Below, in pieces: positions 43,586 through 52,710 of a DNA stretch of 64,000 nt. The position numbers and the translations under genes are program-made. The DNA is from Deinococcus aetherius (lineage in GTDB: Bacteria > Deinococcota > Deinococci > Deinococcales > Deinococcaceae). The notes below the pieces were generated by a model. That model did not search any database. It was not told the origin of the DNA and saw nothing but the letters and a program-made list of their open reading frames with translations. The stretch spans positions 496,001 to 560,000 of the forward strand of contig NZ_AP026561.1 of the NCBI RefSeq assembly GCF_025997855.1. Reading direction: 5' to 3'. Numbering within the stretch: position 1 is the first letter of the stretch; each line of letters opens with the position of its first letter.

Positions 43586-43712
43586 CTGTGGTGACGTTTC
43601 ATCGTGGGTGCAGCTCCAACCGCCCTCCTGTGTCCCTAGGCTTGCATCATCCACTTAGGAGTTGCATCTGCATAAGTAGCGATAAAGCGCTCCCAGCCGA
43701 GAAAATCTGGGA

Positions 43713-44470
43713 GTGTCAAAGTCTCAGATTCTGGGGGAGCGCGTTCGCATTCTGACAGATCAGCTCCTAGCTATCCCCACCACTGTTTATCAGCAGCGCA
43801 GCCTGCGAGCTGCGCTGCACCTGTTTCTCGACACCGCGACCAAAACGGCCCTCCACCGAGCGGTCACGGTCAGCAAAAGTGCTCTGAGCCGCTTCCTGAA
43901 CGAGTACGACTGGGACACGGCTGCCTGTTGGCGGCTGCTGAACCGGGCTCAATGGGATGCTCTCCTGCTGGCGGCCCGACGGCAGCGTCGGGCTCGCTTG
44001 CGGCTGAGCATTGACCTGACCAGCCTAGAGAAGATGGGGCAGCAGCTCCCCTTCGTGCGGGTCTACAACGAGGTTTACGGCATTCATCTGGTCGTCCTGT
44101 TCGCCGAGTATCGGGCGTTCAAGTTCCCCATTGCCTACCGGGTCTACCGGGGAAAAGGAACCGCCACACCCGTCTCCCTGGCCCTGGAGCTGCTGGAGGA
44201 GGTCCCCGACGACATTCGCCGACGATTTCAAGTCTGCGTACTGGCGGACAGCGGCTTCGAAGCCGCTGTCTTCCTCGACCGGGTGCGCGCCCTGAGCTTC
44301 GAGTTCGTGGTCGGTGTTCGAGCCACGCGACGCACCCTGCATCCCGGTGCAGTCACAGTTGCCGACTGTGAGCATGGGGCCTGGCTGGAGTTGCACAACT
44401 GGCCGCACGACACGCTGACCCTGGCTCGCATCGAGCGGGGCGACCGCACCTTCTTCTCCGTCGCTTCTGA
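43713..44470 (+). pseudogene. IS4-like transposase, C-terminally disrupted
   Basis: The frame reads [20 protein letters not shown] and carries an RNase H-like core ([31 protein letters not shown]) of IS4/IS701 type. It is interrupted after VASE at 44470 by the IS5/ISL2 element. Across the insertion the frame resumes at 45599 as EVGETM and reaches TAG at once (45618-45620), where intact relatives would continue for about 80 more residues. The gene was therefore probably already truncated or mutated. Confidence 0.7.
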
Positions 44471-44494
44471 AGACTTGTTGCGCAGTAGCTGAAG

Positions 44495-44531
44495 GGGCAG
44501 CGGGGCGACGTGAACCGTCGCCCCGCTGCCC
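44495..44531 (-). terminator. 16-bp hairpin inside the IS5/ISL2 left end
   Basis: GGGCAGCGGGGCGACG (44495-44510) pairs perfectly with CGTCGCCCCGCTGCCC (44516-44531) over a five-base loop. It lies just past the transposase stop codon. It may end transposase transcription or block read-in from outside. Confidence 0.6.
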
Positions 44532-44542
44532 TGCCCCTGGCT

Positions 44543-45553
<1,011 letters not shown>

Positions 45554-45856
45554 CCCCGAACTTACCCGCCCTCACCTCTACTGCGCAACAGGTCTTGAGG
45601 AGGTCGGCGAGACGATGTAGAGAACGTGCCGGGAGGGTTAGTCGGCCTACTTTACGACCTAAAGATGGTCTTCCGCGAGATGTCGGCACCCGCTGCCATG
45701 CGAGCTAGACCCACCAAGTTCGAGCGTTCAAAACGGTCCGCTTCACTCCCCGTTCGGGGAGCAGGCCAGCCCCAGGTGGGGGACAGGGGCCTGAAAGCTC
45801 GAGCCGGATACGGTGAAGTTCGAACGGTTGGTTCTGAGGGGGCGAGGAGTGCCCGT

Positions 45857-46090
45857 TCAGGCATAGGGAGAGGGGGGGGTGGTGATGCGCCGATCCACCC
45901 ACTCCAGCTCAGCCTCGGAGAGCAGCCAGTCCCGCGCACCACTCACGCCGTTCGCATAGGTGGTCGCCTCATCCAGCGCCGCGTTCCATGCCGCTTCGTC
46001 CCACTGACCGGCAGCGATCATGGCATCCACGCGATCGGCCAGCTCGCGCATCGCGCGCGTGTCTACCTTGTTGCGTTCAAGAATCGCCAT
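45857..46090 (-). CDS. Small acidic hypothetical protein
   Basis: 77 residues from ATG 46090, overlapping the end of the peptidase gene by 14 bp. It is helical and acidic (MRELADRVDAMIAAGQWDEA, LLSEAELEWVDRRI) without cysteines, signal peptide or membrane segment. The overlap with the HELGH peptidase gene indicates co-expression. I do not recognise the family; a partner or inhibitor of the peptidase is possible but unproven. Confidence 0.6.
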   Translation of the reverse strand: MAILERNKVDTRAMRELADRVDAMIAAGQWDEAAWNAALDEATTYANGVSGARDWLLSEAELEWVDRRITTPPSPYA

Positions 46091-46709
46091 GATCCACCTC
46101 CAACAGGGCCCGCGCCTGTTGCACCATCCTATAACCTACGGGGTCGCGGCTCGTGAGTTCCCGGTGGTGGTAGACCGAGGCGCTGAACGTTTCACAGAAG
46201 TACTCGTGCCAGTTCTCCTCGGCCCGTTCACTGACTGTTCGGCTCATGTCCACGGCTTCACGGAACACCGGCTTGATCAGCGCCTTGACCGCCTCCCGGC
46301 CCTCCTGCTCCATCAGGCGGTAGAGGAGGCAGTGACCCAGCTCATGCACAAAGGTCCGCTGCATGGCCTGTTCCGGGGTGGTCGCTGAAGTCGCCACGGT
46401 GGCGACCTCGCCCCATCTGAAGGGGATCCCGTAGTCCTCGCCCTGCACCCTTCGCGCAGAGATACGGATGGTCCCGCAGATGTGGTCCCCGGTGAAGTGG
46501 CCGCCGTCATCGCGGAGCTCGCCGCTCACCCGCACCGATTTCAATGGGGCCCGAGCAAGGTACTGATCCAGCCCGGCGAGTTGGGCTCCTCGAAGGACGG
46601 TTCGGCGAACCGCACCCGGGCGCAGCCCTTCCACTTCCTGGATGTGCTGGCCGACTTTGATCCGTTCCTGGTCACTCATGGGAAAGAGGTTCCGTGCCGC
46701 ATCGGGCAC
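46077..46709 (-). CDS. HELGH zinc-peptidase-like protein (ImmA/IrrE-like)
   Basis: 210 residues from ATG 46709, with a second possible start ten codons on. It contains the zincin motif H122-E-L-G-H126 in FVHELGHCLLYRLME. A helix about 43 residues later, ENWHEYFCETFSASV, offers the third ligand at E169 in the way IrrE/ImmA-type gluzincins do. The N-terminal half is unfamiliar. An XRE repressor gene lies 132 bp upstream on the same strand, the usual partner of ImmA/IrrE proteases, which cleave the repressor. The family assignment is by motif only. Confidence 0.65.
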   Translation of the reverse strand: MPDAARNLFPMSDQERIKVGQHIQEVEGLRPGAVRRTVLRGAQLAGLDQYLARAPLKSVRVSGELRDDGGHFTGDHICGTIRISARRVQGEDYGIPFRWGEVATVATSATTPEQAMQRTFVHELGHCLLYRLMEQEGREAVKALIKPVFREAVDMSRTVSERAEENWHEYFCETFSASVYHHRELTSRDPVGYRMVQQARALLEVDHGDS

Positions 46710-46841
46710 GACATTTTACAGGGCCTCTTCCCACGGCGCCTGCTGGACCGAGGCGTGTTGTGGTGGCCTTGCTTGGGGAGGAGTCCGCAGCGGCGAGGCT
46801 TAAAAAGCGAGGGCCGAAGCGTCCCAACAATCCTGCCCCCT

Positions 46842-47078
46842 TCAATCTGGCACGTACTCGAGGACATCTGTGAGCTGGACATCCTCGCCAGTGAGCTTGC
46901 GCAGACCGTCGAGCACACTTAACAACGTGGGTAGATCAATGCGTGTAGGCTCTTGTCCACGCCTCGTCATTCGGTAGACAGTGTTCATGTAGCTGGTTCC
47001 CATCGCTTTACCCAAGGCATACGCGGTGAGGTTGCGCGCCTCTAGGTAGTCGGCGAGGCGCCAGCGAAGGGCAGACAT
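46842..47078 (-). CDS. XRE-family HTH regulator
   Basis: 78 residues from ATG 47078. A Cro/CI-type HTH spans most of the protein (LADYLEARNLTAYALGKAMG, MNTVYRMTRRGQEPTRIDLP). It closely parallels the first 75 residues of the XRE antitoxin at 62544 ([36 protein letters not shown]), so the two are paralogues. Its likely operator is the TGATA-A-TATCA palindrome at 47152-47162. It probably forms a control pair with the downstream HELGH peptidase. Confidence 0.85.
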   Translation of the reverse strand: MSALRWRLADYLEARNLTAYALGKAMGTSYMNTVYRMTRRGQEPTRIDLPTLLSVLDGLRKLTGEDVQLTDVLEYVPD

Positions 47079-47151
47079 AGCGCCATTCTGCCTGAAACAG
47101 CCTCTTCCGCAGCCCCCGCAGGCTATCCCCTATACACATAGTTAGCTGTAG

Positions 47152-47205
47152 TGATAATATCATAGACCTGAAGGGGCAGGAGCCTGGAAACTACGGCCCC
47201 TTCAG
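47152..47205 (+). promoter_or_regulatory. Palindrome and hairpin upstream of the JAMM-like gene
   Basis: TGATAATATCA (47152-47162) is a perfect short palindrome in an AT-rich patch between the divergent XRE and JAMM-like genes, a probable promoter/operator. It is followed by CTGAAGGGGC (47168-47177) pairing exactly with GCCCCTTCAG (47196-47205) over 18 nt. The hairpin lies in the expected 5' leader of the plus-strand genes and could act as an attenuator. Confidence 0.45.
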
Positions 47206-47231
47206 AATCCAAACCTGTTGAGGAGGATCAG

Positions 47232-47288
47232 ATGCAGGATAACACCGACCAGCACGCAGAGCGCGCTGCCGAGGGGCACCATGCGTGA
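47232..47288 (+). CDS. 18-residue leader peptide overlapping the JAMM-like gene
   Basis: ATG 47232 follows a strong GAGGAGG (47220-47226) and encodes MQDNTDQHAERAAEGHHA, ending at TGA 47286-47288. The stop overlaps the ATG of the next gene (47281), an arrangement typical of translational coupling. The Shine-Dalgarno here is stronger than the GAGGGG preceding the main gene. It may simply deliver ribosomes. Confidence 0.5.
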   Translation: MQDNTDQHAERAAEGHHA

Positions 47289-47835
47289 CCTCTCCCGGGC
47301 CGAGAGCCGCTTCCTAGGTCTCCCAGGCGCCCACCGCCCCCGCAGCGATGCGGAGGCCCAGCCCATCGAACAGGTGACCCTCAGCTTCCAAGCCAAGGTC
47401 TTCCTCACCGAGGGGCTCTACGCCTCCGGGGCCTACCGGGGGGGCGCCCTGTTTGGGTTTCAGAGCGAGGGTGACCTTTCCATCCAGTTCGCCACCCCGG
47501 CCGGGTACACCTGTGGCGACCTAGGCCTCCGCCAGCAGCCCCTCGCCCTCGACGAGCGCTTCATCCTGGGCTGGAGCGGCGCCCTGGAGGCCGCCTATCC
47601 GGGCAAGCTGAGTTGGGTCGGCAACTGGCTGATGTACCCCGACAGCCAACTAGCCCCCCTCGAGCGGGACCTGGAGTGGCTCCACGAAGGGCTCGACACC
47701 GATCTTTTCAACGAGGAGCACGTTCTCCTGACCGTGGGGTGGGACCTGGGCGTGCTCAGCGCCCGAGCCCTCGGGTACAACCGGCAGACCCGGGAACCCC
47801 TGACCTTCACCCACGATCTGGTGGGAGAGGAGTAG
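47281..47835 (+). CDS. JAMM/MPN-fold protein lacking zinc ligands
   Basis: 184 residues from ATG 47281. It aligns with prokaryotic Mov34/JAMM proteins: the strand YRGGALFGF and then GNWLMYPDSQLAPLERDLEW, which corresponds to the family's WHxHP...S..D motif. The two zinc histidines are replaced by Leu117 and Tyr119 and the serine by Leu127, while Asp130 remains. It should therefore be catalytically inactive as a metalloprotease and may bind a partner instead. Its 3' end overlaps a convergent XRE gene by 29 bp. Confidence 0.6.
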   Translation: MRDLSRAESRFLGLPGAHRPRSDAEAQPIEQVTLSFQAKVFLTEGLYASGAYRGGALFGFQSEGDLSIQFATPAGYTCGDLGLRQQPLALDERFILGWSGALEAAYPGKLSWVGNWLMYPDSQLAPLERDLEWLHEGLDTDLFNEEHVLLTVGWDLGVLSARALGYNRQTREPLTFTHDLVGEE

Positions 47836-48106
47836 GGGAGGGGTCATCCCCCGCCAGCCGGGCCTCGACTTGACCAATGAGCGTGGAGAGGGGCAGATCG
47901 AGGGCCTCGGCCACGGCGAGCAGGGTAGACAGGCGCAAGTCGAGCTTGCCCTGTTCGATGAGCCCCATGTGGCTGCGGTACACGCCCACCCGGTCGGCGA
48001 AGTCGTCCTGATTGTACGAAGGCTTGCGCCCGGCACGGATCAGTTCGCCCAACGCGACCTGAAAGGCGAGGTGTTCGGGACGGGCCTGACGCTTGCGTGG
48101 CGGCAT
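47807..48106 (-). CDS. XRE-family HTH regulator
   Basis: 99 residues from ATG 48106. The HTH is clear: LGELIRAGRKPSYNQDDFAD, RVGVYRSHMGLIEQGKLDLR, then LSTLLAVAEALDLPLSTLIG. A proline-rich tail follows. It is convergent with the JAMM-like gene (29-bp overlap) and divergent from the lipoprotein gene at 48306, so its targets are probably within this 3-kb accessory cluster. Confidence 0.88.
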   Translation of the reverse strand: MPPRKRQARPEHLAFQVALGELIRAGRKPSYNQDDFADRVGVYRSHMGLIEQGKLDLRLSTLLAVAEALDLPLSTLIGQVEARLAGDDPSPTPLPPDRG

Positions 48107-48305
48107 CTCGCCACGCTCTTCCTACACCTCTTTCGATGCGACGCCATGCCTTATGGCCTGATATATTGTGCAGTATGGGAGCGAGTTGCCGTCACCTGCC
48201 CAAATTACCGTTGCCCGGCTCCTGCTACGCCTTGCCCCCAGCCTGCCTCGCTTTGGAACCTCCGGCGGGGACTCCCCGCGCGGGGCGCTGTTCCGTGGAG
48301 GTCGC

Positions 48306-48896
48306 ATGAAATTCACCCAGCTCCTGCCCTGCCTGTTGCTGCTAACCTCGTGCAGCGCCGGCGCCCGGAACACTCCCGATGCTGCCCTCTTCGAGAGGGT
48401 CGTCAAGGGCGACAAAGCCGCCATCCAGCCGATCTGTCTCACCGTCTTCAGCCCCGTGGAGGACCTGCCGACCAAGTTCCAGCTCTCTGCGGAAAAGGAG
48501 TCGTATTTCCAGAGATTCAAGGTTCTGCAAAAACATGGCTACGTCGAGATCAAGCGGGGCAAAGCCACCGATCCTTTCACCGGGGCGCAGGTGGACGCGT
48601 GGGCCGTCAGTCTGACTCCCAAGTGGACCCGGGATTTCCAGACGCCCTACAGCGGTGTGCGTTGCATCGCGACCTGGAAGGCGCAGCGGGTCAAGGACTT
48701 CACGCCGCCCGCCGAGGTCAACGGGGTGAGGGTCGCGTATGTCGCCGTAACGGGTACGCAGCAGTACCTCGGATGGGCGAGGAATGCAGAACTGCGCCAG
48801 GTCTTCCGTCTGCCGGACCTCAAACCCAGCACCGAGCGGACCTACACGCTGGTCCTGAAAAACACGGGGTGGCAGGTGGCGGCGGTCGGGCCGTAA
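48306..48896 (+). CDS. Hypothetical lipoprotein
   Basis: 196 residues from ATG 48306, with GGAGGT at 48297-48302. A lipoprotein signal ends LLLLTSC (Cys16). The mature protein is about 180 residues with mixed alpha/beta character (YFQRFKVLQKHGYVEIKRG, YSGVRCIATWKAQRVKDFTP). I do not recognise a family. It is probably anchored in the cell envelope. Confidence 0.75.
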   Translation: MKFTQLLPCLLLLTSCSAGARNTPDAALFERVVKGDKAAIQPICLTVFSPVEDLPTKFQLSAEKESYFQRFKVLQKHGYVEIKRGKATDPFTGAQVDAWAVSLTPKWTRDFQTPYSGVRCIATWKAQRVKDFTPPAEVNGVRVAYVAVTGTQQYLGWARNAELRQVFRLPDLKPSTERTYTLVLKNTGWQVAAVGP

Positions 48897-49103
48897 CGTG
48901 ACCGGCCTCGCTGCAGAAAAAGGGCTGGATCAGGATGGGTGCGCGTCGTTCGGCGCGGGCGAGTGGCCTACTCATCCCTGGTCCGCAAACATAGAGGTGA
49001 ACCGCCGGTCACCGTCTCCCGACCCCATCCACCACGGCCTCACGCCCTGGGGCTCGGGCAGGACTGCGGCCGCCCGGCTCCCCTTGCCGGGGGAGGCTCG
49101 GGG

Positions 49104-49313
49104 ATGAGCTGGGTCGCCGTGGTGCTGCTCGTCCTGATCGTCATCGGCGCACGCCAGCAGGGGGGAATGCGCGAGAAGCCCGCTCCTCCCCCTCCACGCA
49201 GGACCTGGCGCGAGCGATCCTGGCTTCGGCGCCTGACCCTGCCTGACCCGCGTGACGTCGTGGCCATGCAGTTTGTGGAGGACGAGCGTGAGGACCGGGA
49301 CGGCGACGCCTGA
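49104..49313 (+). CDS. Small single-pass membrane protein
   Basis: 69 residues from ATG 49104 preceded by GGGGGAGG. One N-terminal membrane segment (MSWVAVVLLVLIVIGARQQG) is followed by a proline-rich and then basic and acidic cytoplasmic tail (PPPPRRTWRERSW, EDEREDRDGDA). No family is recognised. It lies between the lipoprotein gene and the possible Rep-like gene. Confidence 0.6.
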   Translation: MSWVAVVLLVLIVIGARQQGGMREKPAPPPPRRTWRERSWLRRLTLPDPRDVVAMQFVEDEREDRDGDA

Positions 49314-49371
49314 GGCCGCCACAAGAGCGCCCGGGTCCACCTCCCTTCCACTCGAAAGGACAGCGCTGCCC

Positions 49372-49905
49372 ATGACACACCTATCGGATGCTGAAGTGGC
49401 CGAGGCCCCCGAACTCACGGTCGAGGGCGGACTTGTCCTTTGCGATTTGATTCCCGAACGTCGTGTGCCGCCCCGCGAGGGGACGTTCCAGAGGGTGCTG
49501 GATGGCGGGTCCCGTACGGTCAGGGTGGCGTCCGTGGACATCCTGCCCTGCGGGGATGACGCCGTGGTGCTGCGGGCGCTGCTCGACTTGCACGTGCGAA
49601 CGCCTCTCCCGCGCGGACGCGTGGTATGCACGGGGGATGAGCTGCGAGCGGCGACCTCGTTCCTGGTGCCCGACCTGCAACTGACGGATGAGCAGGTGTA
49701 CTTCACGCTGAAACGCTTGCTGGCCGCCATGGTCACGGTCACGCAGCACGGACCAGGCGGCGGGACGGTGATGTTCAACTTCATCAGCGATCTCGAGATC
49801 GACGCCCACGAGACTGCCGACCGCTTTGTGCTGTCGAGGGTGACCGTCTCTCTTCCAGAGAGGACCCTGCGGCTCGGACGGGCCGGTGCCGCTCCACAGG
49901 GCTAA
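49372..49905 (+). CDS. Hypothetical protein, possible RepA-like fragment
   Basis: 177 residues from ATG 49372; GAAAGGA lies 11 bp upstream. The layout VRVASVDILPCGDDAVVLRA, LLDLHVRTPLPRG, ELRAATSFLVPDLQLTDEQVYFTLKRLLAA, MFNFISDLEI vaguely follows the N-terminal winged-helix domain of plasmid replication initiator protein A in Deinococcus plasmids. It is much shorter than a full RepA (400 residues or more). The resemblance is weak and may be a fold-level coincidence. Confidence 0.5.
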   Translation: MTHLSDAEVAEAPELTVEGGLVLCDLIPERRVPPREGTFQRVLDGGSRTVRVASVDILPCGDDAVVLRALLDLHVRTPLPRGRVVCTGDELRAATSFLVPDLQLTDEQVYFTLKRLLAAMVTVTQHGPGGGTVMFNFISDLEIDAHETADRFVLSRVTVSLPERTLRLGRAGAAPQG

Positions 49906-52161
49906 AGCTCGAGCTCTTCAGTCGAACCTCCGGGAGGTGGCGAGCCCGGAGGCCGGGGTGGGGCGACGGGCTGTTGGGCGCGAGAGACAGCAGGGTCGAG
50001 CGCACCGACACCCCTAGGGTCACCGTGATCGCGGTTCACCCCCAGGACCTGTCCAGGGTCTATGAGGACGTCGGCACGGTGGTACGCAACCTCCCCGACG
50101 GTCCCATGCAGGAGGGCGTGATGGTCGGCGACTGGCTCCTGGTCGCCCGAACAACCCAGGCCCCGTTCGCCCGACGCCACCGGAATCCTGTCACCGTTCC
50201 CCCCGGCGGGGGCCGGGTACCGCCGTTGCCACGGACCGCACCTGACCTCACGTGCAGGCCACAGCCCTTGCCAGTGGCCCCCGCAATCAGGCCGGACCTC
50301 CAGGGACCTCCAGCTTCCGGAGTGCTCGAGTCCGTCCCGGCAGGGCGCTCCCAGGCCGAGCCACGCCGCACCGAACAGGGAGCATGAAGACGGGGAGCGA
50401 ACCGAGGGGAGCAGGCCGAGACGACGGCTCTCGCCGGTGGTCAACAAGTCAACCGGTTCGATGGTGGTTCAGCACCTCCGGCACCACGTCACCGACTCCG
50501 GCCGCCACCACTTCGCCCTCCACCAACCGCGCCTCACCCAGACGGCGCAGGGTGCGCCACAGGAGCGCCCGTGGAGCAGAGCAGCACCGCCTGCCCCAAC
50601 CGGTCATCGGTGCGCTTCCCATGAGCCACACGTCGCGGACGAGGAGCTGTCAGAACCTGACGGGGACGCAACGATTTGCTGCGCCGCCCGGAGAGTCTGG
50701 CGTGGACTAGAGTCAGGGCCGCCGTCCCGGCAGTCCGCAGGACGGGCAAGGGCCACCGCGGGTCGGGTCGGACACCCTCCGACCTCCCACCCGGCCTCCG
50801 GTGTCGACGGCAGCCACGGACGGTCCGCACCATGCAGGAAGTCCTACCCACAACACCTTCCTCCCACGCACCGGGAGCGACACCTGACCGAACTCGCCTG
50901 CGAGCGGCTGTCCTCCGGCAGCCCCGCTCTGCCGGGGCGAGTAAGGCCGGGGGGCACGAGGAGGTAGCTGTGCCGTGCCCGGTCAGGAACCCGAGCGCTC
51001 TCTGCAAAAGCAGGCCGAACCCGGACCGCTGGAGGTGGTGCAGACACCATTCGGTGGGCTGGCCAGAACGCCTACCTCGCCGTTCACGTCCGCCGCTCCG
51101 GTCGCCGCATGCGCCTCCGGTCAGGCGGTCGCGCCGCGCCAGCGACAGGGCGTTCGACGCCGAACCGAAGGGCAGAGCCCGGGGTGGTCCTCCAGCGTCC
51201 AAGAGAGCCGGGAACAGGGCGTCGCGAACTCCTCTCCCGACCCTGCGGGTGGGGACCCCGGCAACATCCGGGGGCACACCGCCGCACACCCTCGCGACCG
51301 GCAGAGCTTGCGAACTGTCGCAGCTCTCCGGGATCGGCACTGCCCGGTCAGGCTGGCCGCGAAAATCGCCGCGAGGCGGGACGCGCGATCCCGGGGTCAG
51401 CCGCCGGACCAGAGGCACACCAGAGGAGCAGTCGACCGGACGCGAACCCGTCCCCGAGCAGTAGCTCCTTGCGACGGCCCCAGCGTCCCCGCAGATGATT
51501 CCGGCTGGTCTCTATGACCCACAAAGCCTCTCCTGAGTGATCCTCAGACACCTGGCCGAACCATCACCACAGGACCCGACGAGTGAGGAGGCCAGGGCAA
51601 CCTGAGTGACGGTCAGTTGTGGGGTCAAACGTCCGGTCGAAGAGGCCGGCTCCTACCACACCCGGGGCGTCCCTTCAAAGTTCGAAAATGACCCGCCAAC
51701 CCGTCAGCGAGAACATACCGAGAAGCGATGGGCAGGTGCTCAAGAGCGAGAAGCGTCATTCGGCCCGGCCATCCCTGGCACATCCGTGACGGCCTCTCCT
51801 CGGAGATCAGTCTCGCCGCCGGCCATCGCCGCACGACAGCACTCGACCCTCCCAGGGTCCAGGTCACCCGCCGCGATCCGTCAGGTTCTATGGGGGGAGC
51901 CAATTGCGTCACCAAGAGCGCCACCCTGTCAGTTGTCAAGACAGGAATCGGCTGACCTGTCTCTGCTCTCGGCCTTCCCAGGGCACCCGGAAGCGCTGCG
52001 GCAAGGAAGGCTCAGGCAGGTTCGTCAATCCCCGTGCCAACCTCCGCCGTCGGGCGGACATCCATTTCTTCCTGAAGGGAGCCAGCGGGCCGAGTGGCTG
52101 TCGGCCTGCGGGACTGGTCCCAAAACCCTCGGGCGGCACATGCTGGGTGTGGGAGAACACC
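49906..52161. other. 2.26-kb region with no convincing gene
   Basis: Many long open frames exist on both strands but all are Arg/Pro/Ser-rich, overlap one another, and lack Shine-Dalgarno sites, as expected for non-coding DNA at this GC content. A short segment at 50004-50200 (VHPQDLSRVYEDVGTVVRN) and a minus-strand segment near 50540 (LWRTLRRLGEARLVEGEVV) look weakly protein-like and may be remnants. No RNA gene was identified. Confidence 0.45.
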
Positions 52162-52710
52162 ATGAACGACACCCAGAACATCCCGGATCAGCCTCACACC
52201 CCCGCACCCACGCCTGTCCAGAGCGCACCCGGGGAAGCCCGGGGCAAGTCTACGAAGCTGGAACTGATCCGCCTCAGCACGTGGCTGCAGAGCGTCCCCG
52301 AGGCGGAACGTGCCCGGGCCATCAAGGAGCTACCGAACGCCATCCGCAAGGGCACCATCAAGGCGATCCCAGTGAACGACCCGGCCTTCGAGATCAGCTA
52401 TCTCTACCCCTCGGGAAGGCGCTACACCCGCACCCTGAACGAACTCGCCGTGTGTCTGGACCAGAACGCGAAGAACTGGCTCCAGGAACAGCGCCGGGAG
52501 TCGCGGTACGACAGGATGGGTGTCACCGGCAAGCCCATCACCTCGTTCGACTCCCTCCTCCAGAGCGAGGAGGACATCCCCCGCCTCGCCCGCATCCACC
52601 ACAGGCACCTCAACCGCAAAATCACCGACAAGACCACAAACAAGAACGCCGACAAAACTGCGGGCAAGACCACCGACAAGACCGCAAGCAAGGCCGTCAA
52701 AGCGCAGTGA
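52162..52710 (+). CDS. Hypothetical plasmid protein with Lys/Thr-rich tail
   Basis: 182 residues from ATG 52162. The central part is helical (LIRLSTWLQSVPEAERARAI, DQNAKNWLQEQRRESRYDRM). The last 35 residues are a low-complexity basic tail of repeated DKT/NK/GK units (ITDKTTNKNADKTAGKTTDK), resembling histone H1-like nucleic-acid-binding tails. Its stop overlaps the next start (GTGA), so the pair is translationally coupled. The function is unknown; DNA binding is likely. Confidence 0.65.
   Translation: MNDTQNIPDQPHTPAPTPVQSAPGEARGKSTKLELIRLSTWLQSVPEAERARAIKELPNAIRKGTIKAIPVNDPAFEISYLYPSGRRYTRTLNELAVCLDQNAKNWLQEQRRESRYDRMGVTGKPITSFDSLLQSEEDIPRLARIHHRHLNRKITDKTTNKNADKTAGKTTDKTASKAVKAQ

Noticed and set aside
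47203..47280. 26-residue hydrophobic peptide on the minus strand (type I toxin-like)
   Set aside because: It has a membrane-like stretch (LCVLVGVILHLILL) but no clear Shine-Dalgarno or antisense RNA arrangement and lies opposite the better supported leader peptide; noted only as a remote possibility.
48898..49107. 69-codon frame starting GTG 48898
   Set aside because: No Shine-Dalgarno, no protein-like composition, and it overlaps the better supported small membrane protein start.
51606..52706. N-terminal 367 codons of a 793-codon plus-strand frame
   Set aside because: Composition is Arg/Pro/His-rich and overlaps the 182-residue gene in another frame; only the part from GTG 52707 looks like protein.
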